DNA from: Phoenix dactylifera
Taxonomy: Eukaryota; Streptophyta; Magnoliopsida; Arecales; Arecaceae
Assembly: GCF_009389715.1 (NCBI RefSeq)
Contig: NC_052395.1
Location: forward strand, 23,416,482 to 23,480,481
Direction of reading: 5' to 3'
Length of the DNA stretch: 64,000 nt
Position numbers and translations under genes: made by a program. Within the stretch, counting starts at the first letter, position 1. Each line of letters opens with the position of its first letter. Below the pieces are notes generated by a model that was not told the origin of the DNA, did not search any database, and saw only the letters and a list, made by a program, of their open reading frames with translations. Below, piece by piece: positions 1 to 9,563 of this stretch.

Positions 1-60
1 ATTTTCTTAGAGGCGCTGTCAGAAATATCACATAACAGCTCGAATGACAGTCTGACTTTT

Positions 61-575
61 GTAAGTGAGATATTTTCTATCAAGTCTCCGAAGACACACC
101 TTGATGTAATTACATGCACCTAGTCTATCATAGAATAGACAAATCTGCTGTCAATATCCTACTGCAGCTAGCAGGATACTAACTATGGACTCTGTGACCT
201 GGTTTCGTAAAAACTTGTTTTAACTGTCCACCTAGGAAGCAAAAAAATGATGCTAAATAGTGTATTTGCAGAAAAAAGATGTTTTTGCAAGTCTTGGAAG
301 TTTCTATGGTTCCGTAACTCTTCTATCTTTATGGAAGATCTCAGCATAAGTTGAATTTGAATTTAGCAGTCATTGACATGTACACAATTTGTGGTTTTAC
401 ACTGTAGTGAAAAGCTTGTTACCCTCAAACAATTTTAAGGAATTAATTTTAAGAAGCTAGATGTGCAAGCAAGTTTGTTACGCTCAAACAATTAAGTTTG
501 CTCTAATAAACATGATTTTCCACGGTCTTCTATCACTCGATTGTCTAAGAACTGTGTTCTCTTTCCTCCATGCAG
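61..575 (+). other. Probable 5'-UTR intron of the GRAS gene
   Basis: A strong donor (GTAAGT) starts at 61 and a pyrimidine-rich acceptor ending in TGCAG lies at 571-575, 36 bases before the GRAS start codon. The intervening stretch is AT-rich and non-coding. The window would then begin inside a 5'-UTR exon (1-60). This is inference from splice signals only; cDNA would be needed to confirm it. Confidence 0.45.
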
Positions 576-610
576 AAATCTCTTTAATAACTGATGCCCG
601 TCCTTCTAGC

Positions 611-2296
611 ATGGACTCGCATCAGCTTTTCAAATATGAATTTCCTTCTCCAATAACTCCAGCGTACACTGAATGGGCGTTAGGTTCCATTAAATTTGGT
701 ACAGGCAACTCGCCTAATTCTCCTCTTTCCAGCCAGTTCGAATCTGTACAGAGCAACAGTCAGGAGCAGCATAGCTCCACAGAGAGCATCTCAGGGGTCA
801 GCCCTTCCCAGTATTCACCACTAGAAACCGGCAGCTCATTCAGGCAAACCCATATTCATCTTGCAGAGAGTGTCCAGGTACCATCTAATTCATCTTATGC
901 AGTTTCTAGTCAAAGCATGAGGCATGCTTTACAAGAGATTGAGACTGTTCTTATGGCTCCTGACACTGATGAGGCAACAACTAGTACCAATCTGGAGTCT
1001 GATGAAAACAAACTGCTTCAGCTCACAAAGCAGCGATCAAGGACTTGGAGACATGAGTCTTGCATGGAACCTCCTGCTGTTGTCCAGCCCCAGTATATTT
1101 CTGGCAGATATCCAAAGCCAAACCATGAAGTCCGTCCAGAGAAACGTCTGAGAGAGATGAGGGAATTTCCAGAGAGTGATGTGAAACAGTTGCTTATCAG
1201 CTGTGCTGAAGCGTTGTCCGAGAACAAGATAAATGAATTTGAAATGTTGGTCCAGGAAGCCCGTGATTATGTCTCCATTACTGGAGGACCTATCCAACGT
1301 CTGGGTGCTTACATGCTAGAAGGCTTGGTGGCAAGGCATGAGTCTTCTGGCACCAACATCTACCGTACCCTGGGGTGCCGGGAGCCTGAAAGCAAGGAAC
1401 TTCTTTCCTACATGCGGATCTTGTATGATATCTGCCCTTACTTCAAATTTGGTTACATGGCAGCGAATGGAGCAATTGCTGAAGCACTGAGGCATGAGGA
1501 CAGGATCCACATTATAGACTTTCAAATTTCTCAAGGGACTCAGTGGATCACTCTAATACAGGCATTAGCTGCTAGGCCTGCTGGTCCTCCACATGTTCGG
1601 ATCACAGGGATCGATGATCCAGTGTCAGCATATGCCCGAGGAGATGGTTTGCAGCTTGTTGGGAAGATGCTATCTGATATGTCCAAGAACTTCAACATCC
1701 CTTTGGAGTTCAATGGCCTTCCTGTCTATGGGCCGCAGGTCACAAGAGAGATGCTAGACATCCGACCAGGCGAAGCACTTGCCGTGAATTTTACTCTTCA
1801 GCTCCACCACACCCCTGATGAAAGCGTTGATGTGAATAACCCCAGGGATGGGTTGCTCAGGATGGTGAAGGGCTTGTCACCAAAAGTGACTACTTTGGTG
1901 GAGCAAGAGTCCAACACCAACACAACCCCATTCTTGATGAGATTCTTGGAGACACTGGATTACTACTCTGCAATGTTTGAATCAATTGATGTAACGCTGC
2001 CAAGGGATAACAAAGAGAGGATACATGTGGAGCAGCACTGTCTGGCAAAGGACATAGTGAATATCATTGCATGCGAAGGGAAGGAGAGGGTGGAGAGACA
2101 TGAGCTGCTTGGGAAGTGGAGATCCAGGCTGACCATGGCAGGATTCAAGCCTTACCCACTTAGCTCTTATGTGAATTCTGTGATAAAGACTTTGCTGGGA
2201 TATTACAGTGATAAGTATACATTGGTGGAGAAAGATGGTGCGATGTTGCTGGGTTGGAAGAATAGGAACCTGATCTCAGCCTCTGCGTGGTACTGA
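611..2296 (+). CDS. GRAS-family transcriptional regulator, PAT1 branch (CIGR1-like)
   Basis: An intronless CDS of 561 aa. The frame is open from 461, but the ATG at 611 (MDSHQLFKYEF) is chosen because a splice acceptor at 575 places the earlier ATG in an intron and PAT1-type proteins begin this way. Residues 1 to about 185 are Ser/Gln-rich and disordered, with the PAT1-subfamily motif LQEIETVLMAPDTDE. The GRAS domain runs from about 187 to the end: leucine-rich region I (LLISCAEALSENKINEFEML), the VHIID core as IHIIDF at 299-304 followed by QGTQWITLIQALA, a second leucine-rich region, a PFYRE-type segment (RFLETLDYYSAMFESID), and a C-terminal SAW motif (GWKNRNLISASAW). Family members act in the nucleus as co-regulators in phytochrome A, gibberellin or chitin signalling; which one applies here cannot be read from sequence. 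The domain looks complete and functional. Confidence 0.95.
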   Translation: MDSHQLFKYEFPSPITPAYTEWALGSIKFGTGNSPNSPLSSQFESVQSNSQEQHSSTESISGVSPSQYSPLETGSSFRQTHIHLAESVQVPSNSSYAVSSQSMRHALQEIETVLMAPDTDEATTSTNLESDENKLLQLTKQRSRTWRHESCMEPPAVVQPQYISGRYPKPNHEVRPEKRLREMREFPESDVKQLLISCAEALSENKINEFEMLVQEARDYVSITGGPIQRLGAYMLEGLVARHESSGTNIYRTLGCREPESKELLSYMRILYDICPYFKFGYMAANGAIAEALRHEDRIHIIDFQISQGTQWITLIQALAARPAGPPHVRITGIDDPVSAYARGDGLQLVGKMLSDMSKNFNIPLEFNGLPVYGPQVTREMLDIRPGEALAVNFTLQLHHTPDESVDVNNPRDGLLRMVKGLSPKVTTLVEQESNTNTTPFLMRFLETLDYYSAMFESIDVTLPRDNKERIHVEQHCLAKDIVNIIACEGKERVERHELLGKWRSRLTMAGFKPYPLSSYVNSVIKTLLGYYSDKYTLVEKDGAMLLGWKNRNLISASAWY

Positions 2297-2939
2297 TTGT
2301 AGAACTTTACGCAGAGCACTTTAGGAAAACAGCTTAGCGAGTTATGAATGCCCTCAATAAGTTTTGTATGATTCTCATGTTGGTGCAGGTTCATTCCTCT
2401 TGTCTTTGTATGTATGCATATGTGAGTGCTGCATCTGATGTAATCTATACATTGGCCCGGGATACAATCTTTATAGTAGGTCGAGGAGGTTAATTTTTCT
2501 GTCCACTGTTCATTTTTTAAAATTTACCTTTTTGTTTTTCAAACTACAATAGGTAGATCCCAGGCTGACTATCAGAGGAAGGGGGTTGAATCCAGGTCTC
2601 CAGCAGTTGGTGCACTTGGTAACAATTGGTGCACTTGGCTATCAGCTCTGGCTTGATTAAGACTGGCAGCTTTCCTGCCATGGGTATTGCATGAATTGCA
2701 TCCTTTGCAAATTAACTGGTTTCCAACTTCTCCTGCACAGTTTTGAATGTCTTTTATTCTTATTCTGATGGCTAATGTCTCTTTAAGCCGAGCGTGCCAA
2801 GCCTTCGCAGAGCATCATGATATCATTTTTTGGGATTACAGCAGAGGGAGACCCCCAAGAGCAAAAAGGAAAAACAGAACGACTACTAGACCTATATATT
2901 TAATAGGGTACTCGTTGCATCAGCTTGAATGAAGTTAAA
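2297..2939. other. GRAS 3' flank and intergenic DNA
   Basis: This holds the 3' UTR, with no clear poly(A) signal chosen, followed by unique-looking sequence. A short stretch near 2590-2605 resembles a Pol III B box but has no matching A box. No gene was seen. Confidence 0.4.
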
Positions 2940-4200
2940 AAGCATAGGGAAGATATCGAGCTTGCTTGTCGCCAGATTTGCAAGATAGTCAGCTGCTTGA
3001 TTAACCTCCCGATGACAATGAGTGCATCAGAAACCAACTATGGAAGCTGCTTCTTGCTTAATATTTCTCGGAAGAGAATGCTGGGTCCCCACTAATCCAT
3101 GCAACTATGGTGCAAGAATCTCCTTTTGAGATCACCCTATTTGCTTGCAAATCCAAGATTGCAGCTTTGTGTCCGAGCCATGTTGCATTTTAACTCAGCA
3201 ACAGGGAACTGAAAATGTAGCAATGGGAACAGTGCCCTCCATTGACTCGATCCCGAATAATGAACCCATCTCTTGCTGATGTTAGATGAACAGAGCCATT
3301 GAAATTTACTTTGATGCAATCCGGTTGAGGGGACTGCTGTCCACTGGGTCTTGAGTCGAGGTTATGACTACTGAATCCGTCCGCTGGGTCTACTCTTGGA
3401 CCAAATTTTAAGTTTTTGGGTGTTGGCAGATTCGCAGTAGCCAGAAATATTTTTGGGGGACCAAATTTAAGTTTTTAGGATCTGAAGAATCTGTTCGCAA
3501 TTATAGGAAGAAAACACTAATTAAAAAGCTCGTCATTCTGAACCCTATTCCATAGACTGAAGCAATTAAATTTTCATTTCGAGATGTTAGAAGGTGCAAA
3601 ATCAATAAATGACATTGATTTTTTTAGTATTGAAAATGCCCGCAATTTCTCGATTCATTCCATGGTGCTAAGTCCGATCTTGGACATACTACTAACTTGC
3701 AGTGCGATCCTACTTCTGATTTTTGAACTCGTATCACCAATGTTAGATCTGTTAGTCGGATGTTTTTAGAAAGCTCAGTCACCAGAAAAGTGATACTTAG
3801 ATTAAGAAGCTCAGTCACCAACAGACAATCAGGTGCCAAGATCATCCTCTCGGCCACCTTACCGAACAGAGCTTTCCACCAAATATGTACATGCGAGAAT
3901 TCCCAACCCGCCGTCGTTCTTCGGTCGACAAATTACACCGAGAAGTGGTGTGCCACTTCCTAGGTGACATCACGGCCCCAAAGACAACCTCTCTCAACTC
4001 TTCACCCAAATGAACAAACTCTTCGGCTCAGCAACATTTGACAGTATATGTATGAATGGGAGCGGAGCATAACACTGACGGGATCTGGATTAAGTTCTCC
4101 ATGTGTAGGAATCCAGCTTTTGTATCATTCGGCCTTGGTTATTTGAAGTTCTCCTAAGTTCCATAACACCTTTCCATGGTACCCCCAAGTATTTGCCAAT
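2940..4200 (-). pseudogene. Decayed LINE (non-LTR retrotransposon) ORF2: RT tail plus RNase H
   Basis: Read on the minus strand, 4200-4150 encodes KYLGVP, the block at the end of plant LINE reverse transcriptases. Around 3990-3890 lie VAEPKSLFIW and RPKNDGGLGI, the conserved region after the RT domain. Further on, 3330-2945 encodes a reverse-transcriptase-associated RNase H: DCIKVNFNGS at its start, then DLQANRVISKGDS, then HREVNQAADYLANLATSKL at its C-terminus. Several frameshifts and stops interrupt all frames, so it is dead. The region 3346-3740 between the two domains is too decayed to read. The 5' part stops at the LTR boundary at 4204, which suggests the LTR inserted into this LINE. Confidence 0.75.
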
Positions 4201-4203
4201 GCA

Positions 4204-4538
4204 TGTTAAAATATTTGCAAAAGAAGAGATAAATAAGAGAAAAAGAGAAAGAGAAAAATAATTTTATTTTTCTGTTTCATTATATTCGGTATATGTCAGA
4301 GGTTATATATACTTATATACGGACTTCATATAAGAAAAATAATATAAGCTGATATATGATCATACTAACAAAGAAAAAAATTATGGATGATACAGGTTGT
4401 TATAGGATCCCTAAAATTATTTTAACAAGATCATACTAACAAAAAAATAATAATATAGCTTGATACAAAATCATGTTAATAAAGAAAAATATTATTGGTG
4501 ATGCAGGTTGTTATATGAACTCTAAGATTCTGCTAACA
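4204..4538 (-). mobile_element. Solo LTR, same family as the TRIM at 5747-7322
   Basis: A 335-bp sequence bounded by TGTTA and TAACA. It aligns along its length with the two LTRs of the element at 5747-7322, sharing blocks such as AAAATATTTGCAAAAG near the left end and the GATACAGGTTGTTA type of block near the right. It is flanked by ATGCA (4199-4203) and ATGTA (4539-4543), a 5-bp target duplication with one change. No internal domain is attached, so it is a solo LTR left by unequal recombination. Orientation is inferred from the related element. Confidence 0.75.
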
Positions 4539-4543
4539 ATGTA

Positions 4544-5741
4544 ATCCACCATCTTAACTCCAAGAAATTCTGTTAACTCGCCAATGCCCCAGAATTGGGA
4601 GCATGACTGCAGAATTATCTATATTGACCGTCTGTCACGACTGAGAACAATAGTCAGCAATCACCACTCTTGAAAGTCATGCAATCTCGTCTCCAAGCTC
4701 CTGAGAGAAAAGTGCAATCATCTGTTAGGTTTATAACCATAAATTCCTCCACTCTCCACCTCAGCTGCGATCATCCTTAACATCATATCAGCACATGATA
4801 TGAATAAATAGGATCATAGTGGACACCATTGTCGTAGTCCCATAGAGAATTTGAGGAAAATAATGATTCAATTGGTGCATCATTGACAAAAAAATAAAAA
4901 AAATAATTCAGTTGGTGCAGCATGCGGGCTGGATCTCTGCCACAAATTTGTAGATTGTGTTTCATAAACCAATTGGGCGATAGTGTGATGGCGTTGAAGG
5001 ATAACGGACTTTGTCTAAGAGAACTGAAGGCTTTTTCTTCTTCTTCCTTCTTTTTTTTTGCTGCGAGGTAGAGAACAATGAATGTTGCTTTCATGAACAT
5101 GGAATTTTCTGAGTCTCAAAAGCAGTCCTGTCTCAGTAATATAATTTCTCGACTTGTCAGAAAGATTTGGTGGATAAAATGTAGAAGTTGTGTCAAGTTT
5201 GTGTGACCCATCATTAGCCAGGTATGGAAGTAGGTGCAGAAATACTCTATCAGGATTGAGCTTACTTGGGTTCCTGGCTGTGAGACTGCTGTCTCATAGA
5301 TGGAACTCGCGGCTTTCCTTTTCCATCCCTCATCATCTTCCGGACAGTTTTCTTCCAAATCTAAACAGGATGAAGTCTAATTATCCTTCCTCCTCCATGA
5401 ACATGCCGAAAAAATAAAGGAGAAAGAATACTCACCTGGATCTCCTTGTCTGTTCTTTCCTCCTCTTCTATTTAAGACATTCAACATCAAATCTTCACAC
5501 TCTAATGGTGTTATCGCAATGCTTTTGACATAAAAATTCGATAAAATGTTTTCTGTTTCCATGTTATAAGATTGCCCAAGATTTTTTTCGACATTAACAA
5601 GCAAGCATCTCTCTCACACATGCGCACGATCTGATATCAATCCAAAAAATTCTATCAATTGATGGAAACGTATTTGGTCGATGTTTTTTGTGCAGTTGGG
5701 CGGGGTGGGGGGATGTAGTGATGGGGCAGTCTTTGTCCAAA
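4544..5741. other. Intergenic DNA, no gene seen
   Basis: AT-rich sequence with short A and T runs. No recognisable domain was found in any frame; the small ORFs lack coding character. It may include decayed LINE upstream of the LTR insertion, but I could not read it as RT. Confidence 0.35.
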
Positions 5742-5746
5742 CTGCA

Positions 5747-6077
5747 TATTAAAATATTTGCAAAAGAAGAGAAAAACAAGAAAAAAAAGAAAGAAAAGTG
5801 ATTTTATTTTTCTATTCCATTATATTCGGTGCATCTCAAAAGTTATATATACTCGTATATATACTCCATACAAGAAAAATAATATAGTTTGATATAGAAT
5901 CACACTAATAATGAAAAATACTACTGATTAATACAAGTTGTTATGTGATTCCTAAAATCACTCTAATAATGTTATGCTAAAAAAAGAAAATAATATAGGT
6001 TGATACAGAATCATGCTAATAAAGAAAAATATTATGCACGATACGGGTTGTTACATGATCCCTAAATTGTGCCAACG
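5747..6077 (-). repeat. 3' LTR of the TRIM-like element
   Basis: A 331-bp direct repeat of 6972-7322 and 4204-4538. The terminal bases have drifted from the TG...CA form: the right end reads CCAACG where the others end in CTAACA. Confidence 0.8.
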
Positions 6078-6119
6078 TCCCTCGTCAAACTCAAGATGGT
6101 AATATAGGTGCCAATGTGA

Positions 6120-6400
6120 GTTTGGAAACTGTATCACAAATATACTGAAAAACTGATGTATTAGATGAAGAGCTGGAGAAGTAGCTCACAAGCTGACGTG
6201 ATAGACTAAGAGCTAATATAGCAGCTTAGAGACTGACATGGTGGTAGAACAAAAATTGACGTGGCAGCATAGAGTCAGATGTGGCAAAACATGAGCTATT
6301 ATAGCAATTCAAAAGCTGATGTAGTAGATTAAGAGTTGGCATAACAATTCAGAAGATGATATGATAGACTGATGCATTTAATTGACGTGACAGATGGACA
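6120..6400. repeat. Degenerate short tandem repeats inside the TRIM
   Basis: Successive blocks repeat a theme of the type AGCTGACGTGATAGACTAAG with irregular spacing (about 20-40 bp). Examples are near 6190, 6230, 6315 and 6350. There is no coding potential. This is the only organised structure in the element's internal region. Confidence 0.6.
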
Positions 6401-6957
6401 TATCTATCAACATAGCTGATTAACTTGTCTGATAATGTGGTAGCAAGAAAATACATAGAAGATGACAGTTGCAGCGAGGACAAAACTCGGAGAGAAGGCA
6501 ACCAAAGGTCGATGATTTTCGTAGACGGAGGCACCATGAAAGAAGAGCAAGAAATCTCAAACTGGATAGTGAAGGAGTCGAAAGCGGCAAATAAAATCGA
6601 AGATAGAGAGAATGGGGCTGAATGACGGTGAACAAAGACAAACTGAAGCTAAGGAGAAAAGCAGCGGAGAGGAGCTGCAGATCCATAGAAAATAAAGGAT
6701 CTTCGAGTATTAATCTACCAAAAATAGAAGATATACAAATCTACTAATGAGATTAATATTGATTCATTAGAAAATAAACAATTTGCGAAGAAATAAAGGA
6801 TCTTCGGATCCATCGATAAATAGAAGATTTTCGAGTGTTGATTCATCCGGGAACATAGATCAATAGATCGACAATGGAGGTCTTCAAAGCTTCTAAATAT
6901 AGCGACGACGGCCATAACAAATGTGAAAGAGATGATGACAGCAGGTTACGTGATCGG

Positions 6958-6971
6958 TGGCTCTGATACCA
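6958..6971 (-). other. Primer binding site, initiator tRNA-Met
   Basis: Minus strand TGGTATCAGAGCCA, immediately inside the 5' LTR. It is a full match to the standard plant LTR-retrotransposon primer site. Confidence 0.85.
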
Positions 6972-7322
6972 TATTAACATATTTACAGAAGAATAGAAAA
7001 ACAAAAAAAAAGAGAGAAAAAAGTGATTTTATAGTCTCCGTTCTATTATATTCGGTACATCTCAAGAGTTATATATACTTGTACATATAACTACTCTAAT
7101 AACCTGGTAGAGGATCACACAAATAATATAGCCTGGTAGAGGATCACACTAATAACGAAAAATACTACTGACTGATACAAGTTGTTATGTGATCCCTAAA
7201 ACTACCCTAATAATATCATGCTAATAAAGAAAAATAATATAAGTTGATACAGAATCATACTAATAAAGAAAAATATTATGGGCGATGCAGGTTGTTACAT
7301 GAGATCTAAAATTATGCTAACA
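6972..7322 (-). repeat. 5' LTR of the TRIM-like element
   Basis: A 351-bp direct repeat of 5747-6077. On the minus strand it begins TGTTAGCATAA and is followed directly by the primer site. Confidence 0.8.
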
Positions 7323-8440
7323 CTGCGCGTGGACATAGCCCTCTCCGACGCAGAAAGAAGGAAAAACAAAGAAATAATTAAGACATCGCCTCCACTAGTA
7401 CTAACTTGTCGATATTTTATTGGGTTCCCAAAAGTTAATTTGTTAGGGTTGGCCAATAATGGAGCTGAACTCATCTACTGGACGTCATGGATAACGTGTC
7501 TCCAAAGCCCTAGACATCATGGATGGTAGGATTTTCTTTTGAACCCAATCATCCATGCAGATGGGCGGAACTTGTTTGATTCACATTTTTTTATTAAAAT
7601 ATTTTTATCAAAAAATTAATTTACAAAATATAATATCTGAAAAAATAATTTGATATAGTTGGTTAATCATAAGAAAACGGTACAATGCAGAATGTCTTAT
7701 ATTTGGTATGCCTTATATTTGGTTGAGTACCTATATTTTTTTAAAAAAATTGTGTAAAATATCTAAGATATACTTAATAAATAAATAAAAAAATCTAATT
7801 CCCAGTATGTAAAAAAGTAACTTTTCCAATATTTTTCATAATTTTTTTTCATAAAACATAAGTACTAGAATACTATTTTTTATTTTTTTTTTCAAAAACT
7901 CCAATCAAATAAATTTTTTGTTGATTATTTTTTTTCCCGAACTAAATTAGTCCTTAATTGAACCCCACCAATTAGACAGTCCTGCTTAACTTACTACATC
8001 GGATCAGCGATACTTTTGTAATACATGCTGTCTACGGATCTGTCTTCTAACGATTTTCCTTTTTCCTTTTCCGAAACTCCTGCTGCTTCCTTTTTCCTTT
8101 TCCGAAACTCCTGCTGCTTTCTTCTGAAAAGAGGTAGCCAGCATGGCAGGCGGCGGCAGCAGCGGCACGGTAGCACCACCACCTTCCGACAGGCATCGTA
8201 CGTTTACGTGCTTTTCCGACCGTAGCGTCCCTACCGGTAGCCTACTAGTCCCTAAGGACACGTATCACTCCCTCCCCCTCAGCGCGCATGTTTTCTTAGC
8301 TCTCGGTGGCACGTGTCATTCCTTTATATCGCAGCTGTACGGGTATACGTGGGCTTTGAGAACGCAAAGCAAACAAAGCCGCGAGTGAGGAAGCGGGCGG
8401 CCACAAACAGATCGACACGGATCATCGCTACTACATAATT
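7323..8440. other. Intergenic DNA, AT-rich then GC-rich
   Basis: The stretch 7560-7960 is very AT-rich with T and A runs. From about 8000 it becomes GC-richer, with an ACGT-core element (CACGTGTCA near 8312) and a small tandem duplication. No convincing coding region was found. The GC-rich part could be a promoter fragment, but no gene follows before the SINE. Confidence 0.35.
8058..8119. repeat. Perfect 31-bp tandem duplication
   Basis: Two adjacent copies (8058-8088 and 8089-8119) of a pyrimidine-rich unit ending CCGAAACTCCTGCTGCTT. They are identical by eye, so the event is recent. Confidence 0.85.
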
Positions 8441-8447
8441 CCAGTTT

Positions 8448-8453
<6 letters not shown>

Positions 8454-8502
<49 letters not shown>

Positions 8503-8887
8503 AAAGAAAAGGGGTAGGGGGGAGGAAGGGACAAGCCCACCCCCGCGTAGCAGCCCCCAACTGGGCCCCCGCCCCGCCAGGAGAATGTTCGATGCGGGCA
8601 GAAATAGCCGTGTGTTGGGCACCCCGACCGGTTTTACTCATACCCTCCCCACCCGTGGGCCTGGCTCAGCTACTCCTCTGAGCTCTGGCTCGAGTCCCAC
8701 GTGTGAGTACGTCACACCCGGCACCACCCCGGCTACTAGCGGTTCAAGAGCGGTCCTACACCACAAGTCCAAGCAGTGGCCAAAGTAGTAAGCTCCGGTC
8801 CACAATTTAATCGTCGCCGCAGTGATTCGAACTTGGGACCTTGTGGTTAGAATTGCTGCCCAGTACCACTAGGCTACCACCTTGGGA
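8454..8887 (-). mobile_element. tRNA-derived SINE with A-tail and target duplication
   Basis: Read on the minus strand from 8887, the head is tRNA-like. An A box TAGCCTAGTGG lies at 8877-8867 and a B box AAGTTCGAATC at 8834-8824, about 32 bases apart as in a tRNA gene. A GC-rich tRNA-unrelated body of about 320 bp follows and ends in an A-tail, seen as a 50-base T run at 8450-8499 on the plus strand. Flanks are CCAGTTTCCTTTT (8441-8453) and CCGGTTTCCTTTT (8888-8900), a 13-bp target duplication with one difference. It has no protein-coding capacity; mobilisation would need a LINE reverse transcriptase. At about 430 bp it is long for a plant SINE. Confidence 0.88.
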
Positions 8888-8900
8888 CCGGTTTCCTTTT

Positions 8901-9563
8901 AACACCAGACCCAAAACGAAAGCAGAGCAGATACCCTTCCACAAACGAACCAAACAAACGTACCCCTGTGGCTCTACCCTTTTCTTCTTTAAAACTTTTG
9001 TAAGCTTATATGAGGTATTTTTCCCTGCCACCGACATGCTTCAAGAATTTCAAAATTTGAAACGTTTTCGATACTCTTATGGGGGTTTAGTTAAAAAAAG
9101 GAAAGCAAAAGGCTTCTTCTGCTCTATTGTCTCGTTTTACCTTTCTATCAGTCCCACCAATTAAAAAATAAAACTGAAACGTTATCAAAATTAAAAGAAA
9201 ACCCGACAAAACGAACTCCTCTAAAAAAACCGACTCTTTAATATAACAAATGATAATGTACGCGTAGACTATCATCAAACGGTTACATCATGGCCATTGG
9301 ATATATTGAACCCTTCAGTGTCCATCATCCATATCTTCCAAAAAAAGGTGGAAAAATGAAGAACCTCATTAGAGGCTTAGACAATTACACCGTAATATCG
9401 GGACCTCTGAAAACACTACCCAAAATGGAATACGGCATCGTCCCAAATCCCACAACCATCGAGGATTTTTTTTTTTTTGAAAAAAAAGAGAGCTAGCTGT
9501 AAGTAACCTGGTGACGTCCGTATGGTGGTACGAAAGAGGGGTACTCATTTGGCGACGGTGGAG
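8901..9563. other. Intergenic DNA and 3' flank of the bHLH gene
   Basis: AT-rich, with no domain in any frame. The right end (about 9480-9563) should contain the bHLH 3' UTR. Confidence 0.35.

Larger units (their letters stand above)
5747..7322 (-). mobile_element. TRIM-like non-autonomous LTR retrotransposon
   Basis: A compact 1,576-bp element with direct LTRs at 5747-6077 (331 bp) and 6972-7322 (351 bp) and an internal region of about 890 bp. On the minus strand the right-hand copy is the 5' LTR. Directly after it, 6971-6958 reads TGGTATCAGAGCCA, a 14-base match to the usual plant primer site for initiator tRNA-Met. The target duplication is CTGCA (5742-5746) and CTGCG (7323-7327). The internal region has no gag or pol homology and no long ORF, so the element depends on enzymes from elsewhere. 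A purine-rich stretch just before the 3' LTR (around 6078-6090, minus) is the candidate polypurine tract. LTR divergence by eye is substantial, so the insertion is old. Confidence 0.85.

Noticed and set aside
461..610. Upstream extension of the GRAS frame to an ATG at 461
   Set aside because: A splice acceptor at 571-575 lies inside it and the extension has no family similarity; the ATG at 611 gives the usual N-terminus.
6420..6686. 88-aa minus-strand open frame inside the TRIM
   Set aside because: Leu/Ser-rich low-complexity sequence with no gag or pol match; it fits a non-autonomous interior.
8500..8788. 96-aa plus-strand open frame
   Set aside because: It lies within the SINE body on the opposite strand.
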